This document shows positions 48,601 to 64,000 of a DNA stretch of 64,000 bases, in pieces. The DNA lies in NCBI RefSeq assembly GCF_047663525.1, contig NC_092600.1, positions 6,777,501-6,841,500 on the forward strand, read 5' to 3'. The translations under genes and the position numbers were made by a program. Below the pieces are notes generated by a model, which did not search any database, was not told the origin of the DNA, and worked only from the letters and a program-made list of their open reading frames with translations. The stretch comes from Anas platyrhynchos (Eukaryota; Chordata; Aves; Anseriformes; Anatidae). The first letter of the stretch is position 1, and every line of letters begins with the position of its first letter.

Positions 48601-51600
48601 CTTTCAAGAAAACATCAGTATTTTCCCTTCTGAGTCACGCAGGCTTTGCCCAAGGCATCCTCATTCCTAGAGAAAGGCGCTGAGTGTCACATGGACCGGC
48701 CAGACACACTGCAGCGATGTGAGGCTATCGCAGTGCTCACGTAACCCTGCTTCTGCCTCCAGTCCTGGAAACCCGAGAGGCGAGTGGGGAGGGCCCCAGT
48801 CCCCGTCTGGCTCATTTTACTCTCTTGGGCCAAACGTCTTGGCAAAGAGGTTGATGGAATATTCTCACTCGGCCTTGGAGCACGTCCCACATTAAAAACG
48901 TGGAGAAAACCATGGGCATGTATGAGCCATGCTGGGTAAAAGCAAGGTCAGAATTGTCCCCGTTACCCTAGGACGGTCTGCAGGGCAGGATGCTGGGAGC
49001 TCGCAGTGATTCTCTGCAATCTCCACCCCCCCCCCACCAGCCTGATACCTCGGTGTCCTTCTCTAGCAAGGACAAAGAGCTCTTGTGAAGCCAGTGGGCC
49101 AAATTCCAGCTAAGCCCTGTATGTGAACACGACGGAGAAAGAAGCACCTCAAAGACTCGGAGCCGTGCAGAGGGCTTCAGGAAGATGCTGAGCAGCCCCC
49201 ATCCCCACACCCAGCGGTGGGGAGTATTAAACACATGGACAGTGCTAGATTTTGGGCAGGGCGAGCTGGGATACGCACGCCACAATTATAGCCCATTGCC
49301 TGGGGGCTTGCTGCAGCGCCGGTGGCCTGGGCAGAGCTTCTGCTTCCCCCACATCTGCAACCCTTTGCTCTGGGAGCAGCATTTCTGGCCATGCCATCTT
49401 CCTGTGTTGGTTTGCTTCCTCTCCCTGAAATTCAGACCTCAGGTGAACGGCCTTTGGGTACAGGAGCTGTGGACCCTTCCTCAGGGTCCAGCTGCTATTG
49501 CTCCACAGCTCTGTCACCCAGAAACTCATCCCAGCGGATCTGCTGGAGCAAACCACAGGTGTTCCTTCACAATGAGCCTGGTGCTGCTTCTTTGTGGATG
49601 TTATGAATGTGTCACAGTCAGGTTTTGTGAACAAATTCCCCTCTCTGCTCTTCTGAAGGAGCCAATGCAGGACTCTCAGAAGAAAGCATTTGCAGGGTTT
49701 GTCCACTTAGAGACATTTTTATGAAAAGGAATCCCAAGCACCACAGTGAATAAAGCTCTGGTATAACTTCCAGCTTTTAATTAACATGGCAGGAAGCCTT
49801 TAATTTCCAGATATTGAGAATGAGAGGACAAATTGCAGAAGGACTCAGCACGGGGAGTCTCCAGGGAGCAGGGGTGGGAGGAGAGATTTGACCTCCCAAA
49901 GCACCCTCCACTTGTGAGACACGTGTTCTGCTCTGGTTTTGCTTTTCTTATTATTCAGCACAAAAATAGAAGAGTTGGTTTGTAGGAAACCTCTGCCTGG
50001 CGCCCTGCAGAGATTAGTAGATCGTAAGCAGGGCTGCAGGAATCAGCTTTGCCGGGAAAGTCGGGATTTCTTACTGTTCCCACTTTTTGGTGGAATGAAA
50101 AAACAGCTTTGAAATTTTCCACGAAGAAGGCCACTTGGGAACAAAGGAAAGATCTCTGTTTGATCTCTACCTTAAGAGAGGCTTGTTTCCCTAACAGGAC
50201 ACGTTACATAACAAAACACCCATGTTTACTCAATGCAGCCCCTAAGTGCAAGATGGAAAATTTCAGAGCAAAATAAAGGTCTGACCTTACTGTCCTGAAA
50301 TTATCAATATTTAGAGAAAAATGCCTTAATTCGGGGCCATCTCTGCATGGAGTGGCATGGCAATCACTTCTTTCTCCATGCCCAGGGTCTCCTGGCACCT
50401 GTATCTCTGCAAGGCCCTGGGTGGCTATATGCCGTGCAGGGTCCCTGCAGCCACCCCTGGTGTGAGCAGGGGCAGCACAACCCTTCCTGCTGCCTCTGGG
50501 TGATTATATAAAGAGGATTAAACGTGTGTAAACAAGGCTTGCTTAAGTAACTTCACGGCTGCCAGTTTCTCTTGCTGGTCTTCTTTTCCTACTCCACCCC
50601 TCCACGAGCTGGACGTGACGGATGCTCAGCATGGCCCTGTCCATGCTCCACTCCCAGCTGGCCAAAGACACGTCCAGGGAGACCCAGGCTGAACTATGAG
50701 GGTGTTTCAAGCACGTTTGGTGGTTAAGCACCCCAGTGGAGCTAGATTTCATGTCCAGCAGTGCTAGGGAAGCTCTTGAGGCTGTGGGCAAGCACCAAGG
50801 TCACGCTGGGGGATACCCAGCTGTCCCCAGCCATGTCCCCCAGGACACCACTGTCCCCCACGGTGCTGCAGGGCTCGTCCTCAGCATCTCCAAAAGCCAA
50901 ATGTTTGGCCTACTTTGTGTCCCCTCCAATGAGGATTTTTAAAGCCCTAATCCAGGTAGCTGTCACGGATGCTCATGCTGTAAGTCCATTCATGTCACCT
51001 GGATTCAAGCCAGGGCTGAGACACAATGAGGAATTAGGGACTGCAGATAATTGGCGAAACCTCATCAGTTCAAATCAAGGCATCACTTGGGAACAGAGAG
51101 GAAGCACCCTGTATTTGCACAGAGCTTTGTGCAGTGGCCCAGAGCAGTGAACAAAACCCACAAACAGCAAGGCTGTCCCTGTCTTGGTGATCATCATCAC
51201 CCAGCAGTGTGGGGTTTATGTACACGTGCTGGCTCTGAGGACACGAAGCAATGGGATTTGGGGCAGTGTGAGGACGTGGCAAGCTCATTTGCAGACAGTT
51301 GCTTATAAAATTCAATGCTGGGAGCTGTGGCACAAGGTGCAGAGGCAGTTTTAGAGCTTTGAATCTCTTTAGCCCATCCCAGGGCAAGAAATCCACCATC
51401 AGGTGTAAAGAGATGCAGCACTGATCAGTTCCAACAGGGCACTGACAGGCACATTTGACCTCAGAAAAATGGCCTGGCACAGCACACTTGGGAAATTCCC
51501 AAAGTTAAAAAGCAAAGGTAGAGCCATCCCTTTCATGTTCAGGCACATTGAACTTATTCCCAGAGCTTCCCAACCTGCAAGAGTGTGGCCTGAGGGGAAT

Positions 51601-52565
51601 GCAAACTGCTCTGTGTGCTGTTTGGGAGTAGGCTGTGTCTTGTGCAAGGTTCTCGCATACTTGTGCACAAAGCAATGGAAGCCACAGGGGCCCCATGGCA
51701 CTATTTTACATCGGGGTGTCCCCGTTCATGTGAAACGTGGCACTTAAACTCAGCCTTCTGACAGCCAGTTTAGCTTTTGGCATTGGCTGTTTGTTTGCTC
51801 TACGTGTTTTCCCTTTAATCTCGGCGCTGGGTCACTAAGAAAACATTCCTCAGCATCGCTGCTGCTGCTTGCTGGGGTTGTACAGGAACCGGCTGCGTTC
51901 GCTCCCTGTCCTGCGGTTCTATGTAAAATCCTCCCCGGCGCTGACTGCTAACCCCAGTTTCTCTGAACTCTGCATTACCCGAGGAATAACGCCCTTCTGA
52001 GGAAGCCTTACCAAACAGCCGAGCGGTTACGAAACCCTGGCCCCTGCTGCCACACGTCCCAGCCCCGGTAGATGGCGGTGACAGCCCATTTTTCCCATTT
52101 TTTCCCCTTTTTCCTGGCGCTGCGCCCTCTCCCAGCCGCAGGCGGGTGTAGGGCAGGGGCATCCTCAGCCCCCCCTCTGCCGGCAGCCTGGCAGAAAGCG
52201 GGGTTTGGGGCTTTTCTCCCCCTATTCTGACTGCTTTTCGTATGGTTTGGGTTCCGTAGAAAATCACAGCAGGTTGTACCAGCTCAGCACAGCCTCGGGC
52301 AGCTGAAGCCGCCTGCTGCACAGCCCCGGAGCGAGAGGCACGGAGAGGACAGGGAGGGGGTTTCTTCATTTCAGGGGCCACCCAGAGCCAGGCAGCCAGG
52401 GCTGCTGGATTTCTCTCCATTCCCTTTCATGATCTTGAACAAAACCTGCTTGTGCTCCCCCAGATGCCAGCTCCCCATCACCTGCTTTTCCTTGGCCACG
52501 CAGCTCTGGGGAGGCAGCCAGCCAGCACGAATAAATAGCATCTCTCTTTGGAGCCCGCAAACTCT
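45641..52565. other. Intergenic region between the LONRF gene and the small acidic gene
   Basis: I see no coding exon that I can support. It contains the AAAAT/TTAAA repeat at 47086-47157 and an isolated minus-strand open frame at 46616-46930 (see findings). ORFs over 47.5-48.5 kb and 51.8-52.4 kb have no family features. Confidence 0.6.
47086..47157 (+). repeat. (AAAAT)n and (TTAAA)n microsatellite
   Basis: Units of TAAAA followed by units of TTAAA, about 70 bases in total. Confidence 0.93.
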
Positions 52566-52571
52566 TTTATT
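52566..52571 (-). terminator. Polyadenylation signal of the small acidic-protein gene
   Basis: AATAAA on the minus strand, 75 bases after the stop codon of the 69-residue frame. This short, well-placed 3' UTR supports the gene model. Confidence 0.6.
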
Positions 52572-52645
52572 TGGCTAAAAGCAGCCAGTCCCCCCTCCGA
52601 AGTGCTGCCACCAGCATCCCCACCTCCCGGGGGTGCACAGCAAGG

Positions 52646-53797
52646 CTAATCTGCGGCTTCCTTCTCATCGTCCTTGTCGCTGCTGTGCTCCTGGGGCTGG
52701 AGAAGAAAAGCAACACCAGGTGAGCGGAGTGCTGGGCGCCCCGTCCCCTGGTACCTCTAGATACCGAATGCCACCCTAAAACAGCACCCACATGGGGGCT
52801 GGGGGTGTTGGTGAGCAGTTTTGGGGATTACCTCCTCTGAGACGCTTTGGGAGCTGCTGCTACTCCTGTCGCCACCTTCTTCATCTCCCTGCAGGGGCAG
52901 AAGGAAGGATAAATGTCACCAGGGCCCCGACACCCCATTTGCCCCCCTTGGGATAGAGAGGTGGAAGGTTGCATGGAGAGCCAGGCTCTGTCCCCACAGT
53001 GCCACTGTGGATCCACGAGTGGACATCACCCTCTGCAGAGGCCTCCAGAGCTGAGAGCAAAGATTCAGTGGCCACCACGGTGTCTTGTCTGGGTTTAAAT
53101 GGGAGGAAAAAGAGGGAGAACTAACCAGGAACAGCAGGATCAAAGAGAGAACTGCCTCCCAGTGGAAAAGCCATGCACACGATGTGATTTCCAGGCTGCG
53201 GATGGCACAGCACCATCCACCAGAGGTGTGTGGATGCCATGAGTCACTGCAGCCAGGATGTAAATCAGGCAGGGCAGGTGGTTTCTAACAACCTACAAGC
53301 CCTGGCTGCCTCCCATGCCCTCTTGTACCATTTTTGGTACTCAGTGGGAAGCAGGGAGCTCTGCCCTGCGCACATCCCTGCTGTGCCCCTGTTCCCTGCA
53401 GCGCAGTGCTCAGGGTGCTGGGTGCCCCACAGGTGCTGCACAGCCATGGACATGGAGGTTCCCCAACACGGCTGGTTTGGGAAGTGCTGGGCTCACCCTG
53501 AGCACCGTGCTGGAGACTTTGGGGCTGGAAATCCTCTGGGAAATGGTTCAGCAGCCAATCTGTGAAAAGCTCCATCATTCTCCTACCTTTTCCTCCTCTT
53601 TCTCCTCCTCCTTTTCTTTCTCTTCTTCAGCGCCCTTCTCCTCTCTCTCCTTATCTTCCCGTCCAAACCCTACAACAGACACAGGTTGAGGGTCATTACC
53701 AGCAGCACCCAGTACACGCGCACCCATCGGAGGGGGCTGCAGGTCCCCTTCCCACCCCAGCTCCCACTGGACACTCACATTTCAGGATTGTCGACAT
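52646..53797 (-). CDS. Small acidic protein, 69 aa, four coding exons, unrecognised
   Basis: Coding exons (minus strand): 53797-53779, 53669-53587, 52888-52832 and 52696-52646. Each junction is GT-AG (donors GTGAGT, GTAGGA, GTAATC; acceptors TAG, CAG, CAG), and phases match (1, 0, 0). The ATG sits 42 bases into an exon whose acceptor is at 53840-53842; an in-frame TGA lies 13 codons upstream and G is at -3. The product starts MSTILKWFGRED, continues with a Glu/Lys block (residues 11-34), a Ser run (43-47) and an acidic C-terminus ending EAAD. Composition: 21 Glu, 7 Asp, 9 Lys, 3 Arg, 10 Ser. It should be disordered and strongly acidic, with CK2-type serines (SVSEE, SSDKDDE). There is no signal peptide or membrane segment. 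I do not recognise a family and assign no function. Confidence 0.72.
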
Positions 53798-53839
53798 TTC
53801 ACCGCAGCCAAAGGGCTCTGGGGCACGAGGTGCTCACAC
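53779..53839 (-). other. Exon carrying the start codon of the small acidic-protein gene
   Basis: The acceptor CTCTCTGTGCCACAG precedes 53839 and the donor GTGAGT follows 53779. The 42 bases before the ATG contain an in-frame TGA, which rules out an N-terminal extension in this frame through this exon. Confidence 0.6.
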
Positions 53840-55172
53840 CTGTGGCACAGAGAGGAGCGACCGGAGGGGAAATAACGTGGGCTTTTCAGGGATGAAGATA
53901 CCTTCCTGGTCCCCACCGTTTGGTTTTCTCTTCAAATATGCAGAGAGATGCCTTAAGACCACTTCCAAACCCACCTAGGAGCAAGTGAAAATTAAAGAAA
54001 TATTTAAAACATTTAAAAATGAGAGTAAAGACCACTATTTTGAGCTCTTGGGAAACCACAGCGGAGAGGAGACCTTCCCCAGGGATGGGACAGTAGCAGG
54101 GAGGGAGACAGAGACAGCAGTGAGCAACAGTGAGAAAACTCCAAGCATTGATTAATGCTTGAAAGGTGACAGATGGCAAAGAAAGCAGATCAAAAGAAAG
54201 CCAACAGCTTTCTTTAAAAATAGCAAAAACAAACAAAATCCAAGAAATAGCACAGGCAGGTCAAACCCTCTCTGTCACACACAAAGAGCAAAATTGCCAC
54301 TTGTGGCAGAGGGAAGGAGCAGGGATGAGGGAATGGGTTCCTTCTGCTGGCAGGGAAAAACAGGGTCATTGTTTGGGCTCAGCACACAATTAGGGCACAG
54401 TTTCTGCCCCGGCCACCGATGGGGGGAGGCAGGATATTAATGCTTTCAATTAATGTTTTTAAGCCCACAAAATGACACCATCTTGTGATCGGGATTTGCA
54501 CCCTTGAAGGAAGCAGACAGCCTCCGGGATGATAACACTGATGTGTATTTTGTAAGCAGTTGTAAAAGCCACGGGATGCTGCGGGGCTGGGGTAGCTTTG
54601 GGGCAGAGGCAGGCGGGATGGGCAGAAAGCAGATAGGGACAGATAAAAGGTTCTATCAGCGCCGAGTTAAAATCTAATTAATAATGAATAGCCACCTAAT
54701 TCATCTCCGTAATTAAGAAGTGCAACTCCTAATTGAAAATAATTACTTTTTAATCTAAAATCATTAAAAATAATCAAACATTAGCAAAAAGAAGAAAGGC
54801 AGCCCCTAGGAAGGTGTATGAGACGGTGCAGCTGATTCCCTGCTGTGGGATCCTGCACCAAAGCTCCTCCGTGCCCCACATCTCGTGCCCAGCCCCATAT
54901 CCATGGGGTGCCCCCACATCGTGCCTCGGGCATCCTCTTGGAGGAGTTTGCCTGCTCCTCTCAGCGGGGAGGACCGAAGCCCTTCCTAGCGAGGATGAGG
55001 CACCACATCCCATCTCCATCCCTCAGACCACCCAAGAGCTGTCCTGGGGATGCTCCTGCCACAACCCCCTGCTTCAGCCCACGTTTCCCCTCCTCTTCCC
55101 CAGCCCCTAAAATCGATAAGGCAATCTGTAAGCCCCCCCCAGTGTACATGGAGGAGCAGGGAAGTGCCTTAC
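53840..55172 (-). other. Putative 5' UTR intron of the small acidic-protein gene, with a TAAT cluster
   Basis: About 1.3 kb without coding sequence. It includes the dense TAAT block at 54661-54780 listed separately. Confidence 0.35.
54661..54780. promoter_or_regulatory. Dense TAAT/ATTA cluster, candidate homeodomain-responsive element
   Basis: Nine TAAT and about four ATTA cores lie in 120 bases, set in non-repetitive AT-rich sequence (CTAATTAATAATG, CCTAATTC, CGTAATTAAG, CCTAATTG, AATAATTAC, TTTAATC). Function is inference. Confidence 0.35.
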
Positions 55173-55320
55173 CCACAGCAGGGACGGGCGAGCGGCCTCC
55201 TCCACGCCTGGCTGGCAGCGCGCAGGGCCCCGGCTATTTGAGTGTCGCCGTCTCCTCCCCAGCCCCACTTTCGGGGCAGTAAAACTGGCTCTGCCGCCCT
55301 CCCCGGCCACCACCCGACGC
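55173..55320 (-). promoter_or_regulatory. Possible 5' non-coding exon and promoter of the small acidic-protein gene
   Basis: A CpG-containing stretch on the minus strand ends in a strong donor CTGTGG|GTAAGG at 55172. It could splice to the acceptor at 53840. No TATA box is evident. The link is inferred from position and splice sites only. Confidence 0.35.
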
Positions 55321-58235
55321 CCAGAACGTGACCGGTGCTCTTCACACCCGTGAGAGCCTCGCAGACATCTCTGCCTCCAGCGTGGGCAGGAGCACCCAGC
55401 ACCTTCACCCTCTGCCAGCAAGCCAGGGCGGCTCCGCTGGCCGCAGGGGACCTGCCCCAGGGTCCTGCTGCAGTCAGGACCATGTTTGATGTAAAATGGA
55501 CTGGATTTGGGGGTGTCCTAAAAGCCGTGGTGGCAGGAACCTCCACCAGGTCCTTTCTCTCCCCTCCATGGGGAGGTGGCAGGAGTATCGGGCCCAGGCA
55601 TGGCTGCTCGGTGCGAGGCAGGGCTCAGCACTCCCAGCTCCTTCTGGTGCTCGTCCTTGCCGCTGGCTTTCGCCCCGACACATCATTAAGCAAGTGTCTG
55701 TCAGCAGAGAGCAGTTACCAGCAGGTCTTAACACTTGCATAATGTGCTTCCCCTCTAACGCAATGCCCTCGTTCCTAATAGCACCAATATGGGATAATAA
55801 CAGGAACAATAATGGCAAGAAGGGCTTGTGTACCTGAAAGCTAATTTGTTTTCTCCACCTAATAAAAGGCATTACCTCTCCCACAAGATTTGCTCCATTT
55901 AAACCCTTCAACTCCACAGCAAAGTTGCTCCCGCTGTAATTTTACAGCTGAAATTGCTGCGCACGTGGTGTCCCCAACTCTGAGCGAGACTGACCCCGGT
56001 ACTGCAGAGGGGCAGGCACACAGGTCATCCACCCCAAAACCTGCACAGCTCTGCCCCAAATACAGCTAGGTTAGATCAGGACCTAGCTGTCCTAAAGGAG
56101 GGTTTTTTGAGGGAAAGGGTGGATAAAACCTTTGAGGACTCCTCTTGAGTGGAGGAGTTTAGGAAGGCTGGTGGCAGAGTCCTCACTCCTGCAAGTTTCA
56201 GGAGCAGTAGCGGTTGTGTTTGCTAGCAGAGATGCTGCAGTTGATGCACAAATCATTCATGGAAATGTTTGGGAATGAGCGACCACAGTAATCCTGCCCA
56301 GATCTAGGCACCTTGGGCAAGGATGGGGACAGAGAACACAGCACTGGGTCCCCAGCAGCACTGGGGAGGATTTTTGGTGTCAGGAATGGCTGGAATCCAA
56401 TCCTGCTCATCCCAACAGCTCCTGCCACCTCCTTAGGAGGATCCACCCCTCCAAGCACTGCACTTGACCTTGTTTTTAAACGCTGACCCCAATGCAGCAG
56501 CTGCTGCTCCTTGCCAGCCCCAACCAGGCGCTCAAAAACCACTCAGCATCCTCCAGCCAGAGCAGCCCAGGGCCCAGGGACACGAAGCATCACCCTAGGG
56601 AAAGCTCTAGAGACCTCCCCAGCCAGCAGCACCTCACAGCACGGTGCTGGTTGCCACCACCACCAGGACACGGGACGGGGGCAGTCACTTCCATGTCCAA
56701 GCCCCAGCCCACACGCGAGCTCAGCTCTCACCCAGCAGCAGGCACAAATCTGCCCTCAAAGAATAGAAGGGAACCTCGCAGCCAGCACCCAAAACACCAG
56801 CACAAGGCTGCGGCTGAGCTGCTGTCAAAGTGTAGAGCTGCGAGGGCCTAGCAACACCCCCAGAAAACGTTAATTAGCACAGTACTGGGCATTTACGCCC
56901 TCCCACGCTAGATCTTTTATCTGTGCCAAGGAGCCCTTGGCTACAGAAGACCAATCTTTCTGCTTAAATCACATCGCTGTCGACAGCTGCTTATTTATGA
57001 TCTGGTGTGCACACCTGGGAAAGAAATGCCAAGGCTTTCCTCCTCCTCCTGCCCTGAGCTCTCCCCTTCCTGCCTCTGAGTCAGAGCGTTTAATTCGTAC
57101 TGCGGGTGACCTGGGATAGCTGTCCCCTTGCTCACAGCCACCAGCACTCCTGGCAGCGTAGCTCCTGCTTCTTCCACAGGAGCAGGACAACTGCTCATCG
57201 TGCCTGTGTCAGAGGTTTTGCTGCTGCTGAACGTGTGTGTTTTCCTAATGAAAAAAATGAGTCCCGGGGAAGCTGGCTGGGAGCACATCCCTCAGCCCAC
57301 CGGGAGGACCGAGCCTTTTTTATGTTTTAAAGCTTTCCACGGCAGCTGCCAGGAAGCAGCTTTTACAGCTGCAAGTAACGGGCTCTCTCTCCTAAGGAAA
57401 GAAAATAATTGTGGCTTTTTTCTCCTCCCAGTCACTGCCAGCATCTTAGCTAACTCTTATCTATTCTCAGCCACCTCTCACCTCCCCAAACACAACCAGA
57501 AGTGCTCAAATTACTGCCAGCTCTCATTAGGTTCATGAGCAAGGCGAGGCCAAGCAATAAGACCTCCAGACAGTTGGATGCTGAGTTCTGATGAATCCTT
57601 TGGGTAGGAAGATTTCAACTGTATGACTGTTCTTGCTGGCAGACTACTGCAGTCTCTGCACTGGCACCCACGCGAAGCCGGTTCACGCTTCGTTACTGGC
57701 TGCTATAACAAAATCCAGGTGAGCATATGACTGAAAGAATTACCATCTGCATCAAAAAAAAAAAAAAATCACCTCCTTGCCTTTAATTATTAAACTACTC
57801 TACACTTAAGCACTGCAGGTCAACTTGGGTTGACAATTTATCTGGGGAAAAAAAAAGCAGCTGCTGCTTCAGAAAACTCTGTTATCATTATTCTTTCTCT
57901 TCTGACATTTCTGTAAAATGTGGCTTTGTGGCAGGAGCCAAGCTGAGATTTTGCACTGATGCAGGAATTCAGAGCTCAGCTGTGGACGCTCTCACTCCCC
58001 AGCCAGGGTTTAGAACTCTTTTCTATGAAAGGATACCCTGCCATGAGAGAGACCCCAGTTGTCTCTGCCCCACAGCAGCACCACGCCCTGCCTCAGAAAC
58101 TGGTCAGGGGTGTGAAGAAAGCACACACAGTTCTTTCCTCCTGCTTGGTTAGTGCCCCACACTACCTTGATAGCTCTTACCTGAAACAGTTGTCAAAACA
58201 AATCTTTTTTAAATGTTATCAGTGTAAATAAAAAG
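55321..58235. other. Intergenic region between the small acidic gene and FAM114A2
   Basis: No coding exon I can support; short A-runs at about 57754-57767 and 57846-57855. It ends at the most distal plausible polyadenylation signal of FAM114A2. Confidence 0.6.
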
Positions 58236-58242
58236 TATATAG

Positions 58243-59649
58243 TTTATTTAGTGAGATTTTTTCCCATCCTATCACACTCCTTTCAAGTCCAGTTTTCTTT
58301 AAAAATTAAAATAAATACTTTACATTTAGAGACCTTATCAGTCTAACAAGGACTAAGGCAAGGGTTTTTCCATATATGTATAAAATTGGAGAAGCATTAG
58401 CCAAAAAGTGTTCTAATATTAAGGACATTTCTACTGCACAACAGAGCAGAGGAATGCTAAGCCTTCAGTACTGCAGAAATTTGCAAGACCCGCTAAAACC
58501 AACACTCAGTCACCTCTGGTTTGCTGTTCTGGACTTAAGCTGCATTTAATCTGTGTTTCTGCTCTTGTGATTCCATCAGAGGCTGCTCCCTCAGAATGGT
58601 TAAGCTCAAAAGATAGGAATTGTAAAAAGGAACAGAATAGGGAACTTTCACAGCACAAAAAAAAGATAGATTATGTGAAGCAGCTTCTGAGACAAATTAG
58701 GACTCCTGCTAACAGAACCAAATTGCTTCTTCTCCCCCTGCTTTCATATATCTTCCAAAAAGGAGCATTACATTATAGTGTTTTTGCAAAGAAATGGAAA
58801 AGAGTGGTATCTGAATCTGAACAGTCTGTGGCTGACATGTCAAATTGCATTAAAAAAAAAAAAAAAAAAAGAGAATCCTCCCACTCCATTCTTGCATTGG
58901 ATTGCCCAAAGAAGAATCAATCCTTTTTAGCCAGTTCTCATTTATTGCTATAAAGCAAAGTACCCACATTCTTAGGGCCAGATCAGCATTTTTCCAGCTC
59001 ATGCTGAAGCAAGCATTCTGCAAGAGGATGAGTAACAGCACCCTAGTGAGAGTCCCAGTCCCACATCCCTGAGTCATTAGCAGACACCTTTAGGAAGCTG
59101 GGGCTTCTCTTCAGCAACAACAGCTCCATAAGGCATCCTCTCCGTTCTATTCTTTCCAGCCTGGAAATTGCAAGGGTGATAATCATAAACTTTAGCCTTT
59201 TCTTGCATCTCCAATCCAAAGTTCACTTCAACGCAGAGCTTTCAGGAGCCTAATTATGTCTGACTTAAAAATCACACCATGACTTTAGCTAACTCTTTAA
59301 CTAGCCAGCTGCTGCTCTTTTCTCCAGCATTGTCTCCACAGTCCAGAGAGCTTCTCCAAAGAGCTTGTTAACACATACAGCACAGGGATTTCAGTGAAAA
59401 GATACAGTCTATGAAAACAGGGAAGCAGTCTGCATTGTAAAGTCTGTCACGTTGTCCACCAGCCTGGACTATGCTAATCACATTTCTCAACGAGCTCTAA
59501 GAGCTGTCATTGCCAGACTGCACTTAATCACTGTTCTTGCAGTAGCAGTGATCAGTTAATCTTTTTCCCTTTAATATCAGCCATTACATCATTCTCCAGC
59601 ATGGAAAATACGAAGTGGGAAGGTCGAAAGTTCTTAATTAGAAGGATTT
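58243..59649 (-). other. FAM114A2: FAM114A2 3' untranslated region with several polyadenylation candidates
   Basis: AATAAA on the minus strand occurs at 59654-59649 (overlapping the stop codon), 58946-58941 and 58248-58243. The distal ones would give 3' UTRs of about 0.7 and 1.4 kb and are more plausible than the one in the stop codon. A-runs of about 20 lie at 58852-58870. Confidence 0.5.
58852..58870 (+). repeat. Poly-A tract
   Basis: Run of about 19 A on the + strand, within the predicted FAM114A2 3' UTR (poly-T in the transcript sense). Confidence 0.9.

Positions 59650-64000
<4,351 letters not shown>

Noticed and set aside
51815-52420. 201-codon minus-strand open frame just downstream of the small acidic gene
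   Set aside because: It lies beyond the AATAAA of that gene, has no conserved motif and is Ala/Arg/Gly-rich as expected for moderately GC-rich non-coding DNA.

Overview
The window is vertebrate nuclear DNA, most likely from a bird (possibly another sauropsid). Its intron-containing genes with GT-AG splice sites match, in order and orientation, the segment that in human lies at 5q33 (GRIA1 forward, then FAM114A2 reverse). The spacing is compact, many introns are only 0.1-0.9 kb, and I recognise no interspersed transposon copies. The species call is inference; the gene identities are much firmer.

Layout. (1) 1-8.5 kb: the 3' end of the AMPA receptor gene GRIA1 on the + strand, with the exon carrying transmembrane segment M4 (4099-4233), the terminal exon encoding the cytoplasmic tail (6589-6777) and a 3' UTR with a first AATAAA at 8464. 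(2) About 8.5-33.1 kb: no coding gene that I can support; there are simple repeats and several AT-rich, TAAT-dense or locally CpG-rich blocks that look like candidate regulatory DNA. (3) 33.1-45.5 kb: a complete 12-exon minus-strand gene for a LONRF-family protein (RING, TPR-like, RING, LON substrate-binding domain; 615 residues by my splice model), with a GC-rich promoter and a strong polyadenylation signal. (4) 52.57-55.2 kb: a small, apparently complete minus-strand gene for a 69-residue, extremely acidic protein that I do not recognise. Four coding exons join in frame, with an in-frame stop upstream of the ATG and an AATAAA 75 bases after the stop codon. (5) 58.2-64 kb: the 3' part of FAM114A2 on the minus strand, six full coding exons plus a sliver of a seventh at the window edge.

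The three minus-strand genes lie head to tail (FAM114A2, the small acidic gene, the LONRF gene) and converge on GRIA1. I see no shared pathway; the grouping looks like ancient linkage. The main points for a second look are a LONRF paralogue beside GRIA1 where the mammalian locus, as I recall it, has none (human LONRF3 lies near GRIA3 on Xq24-25, suggesting ohnologues); the unrecognised 69-residue gene; and a GRIA1 tail lacking the Arg-Asn-Ser motif that holds the PKA site Ser845 in mammals.
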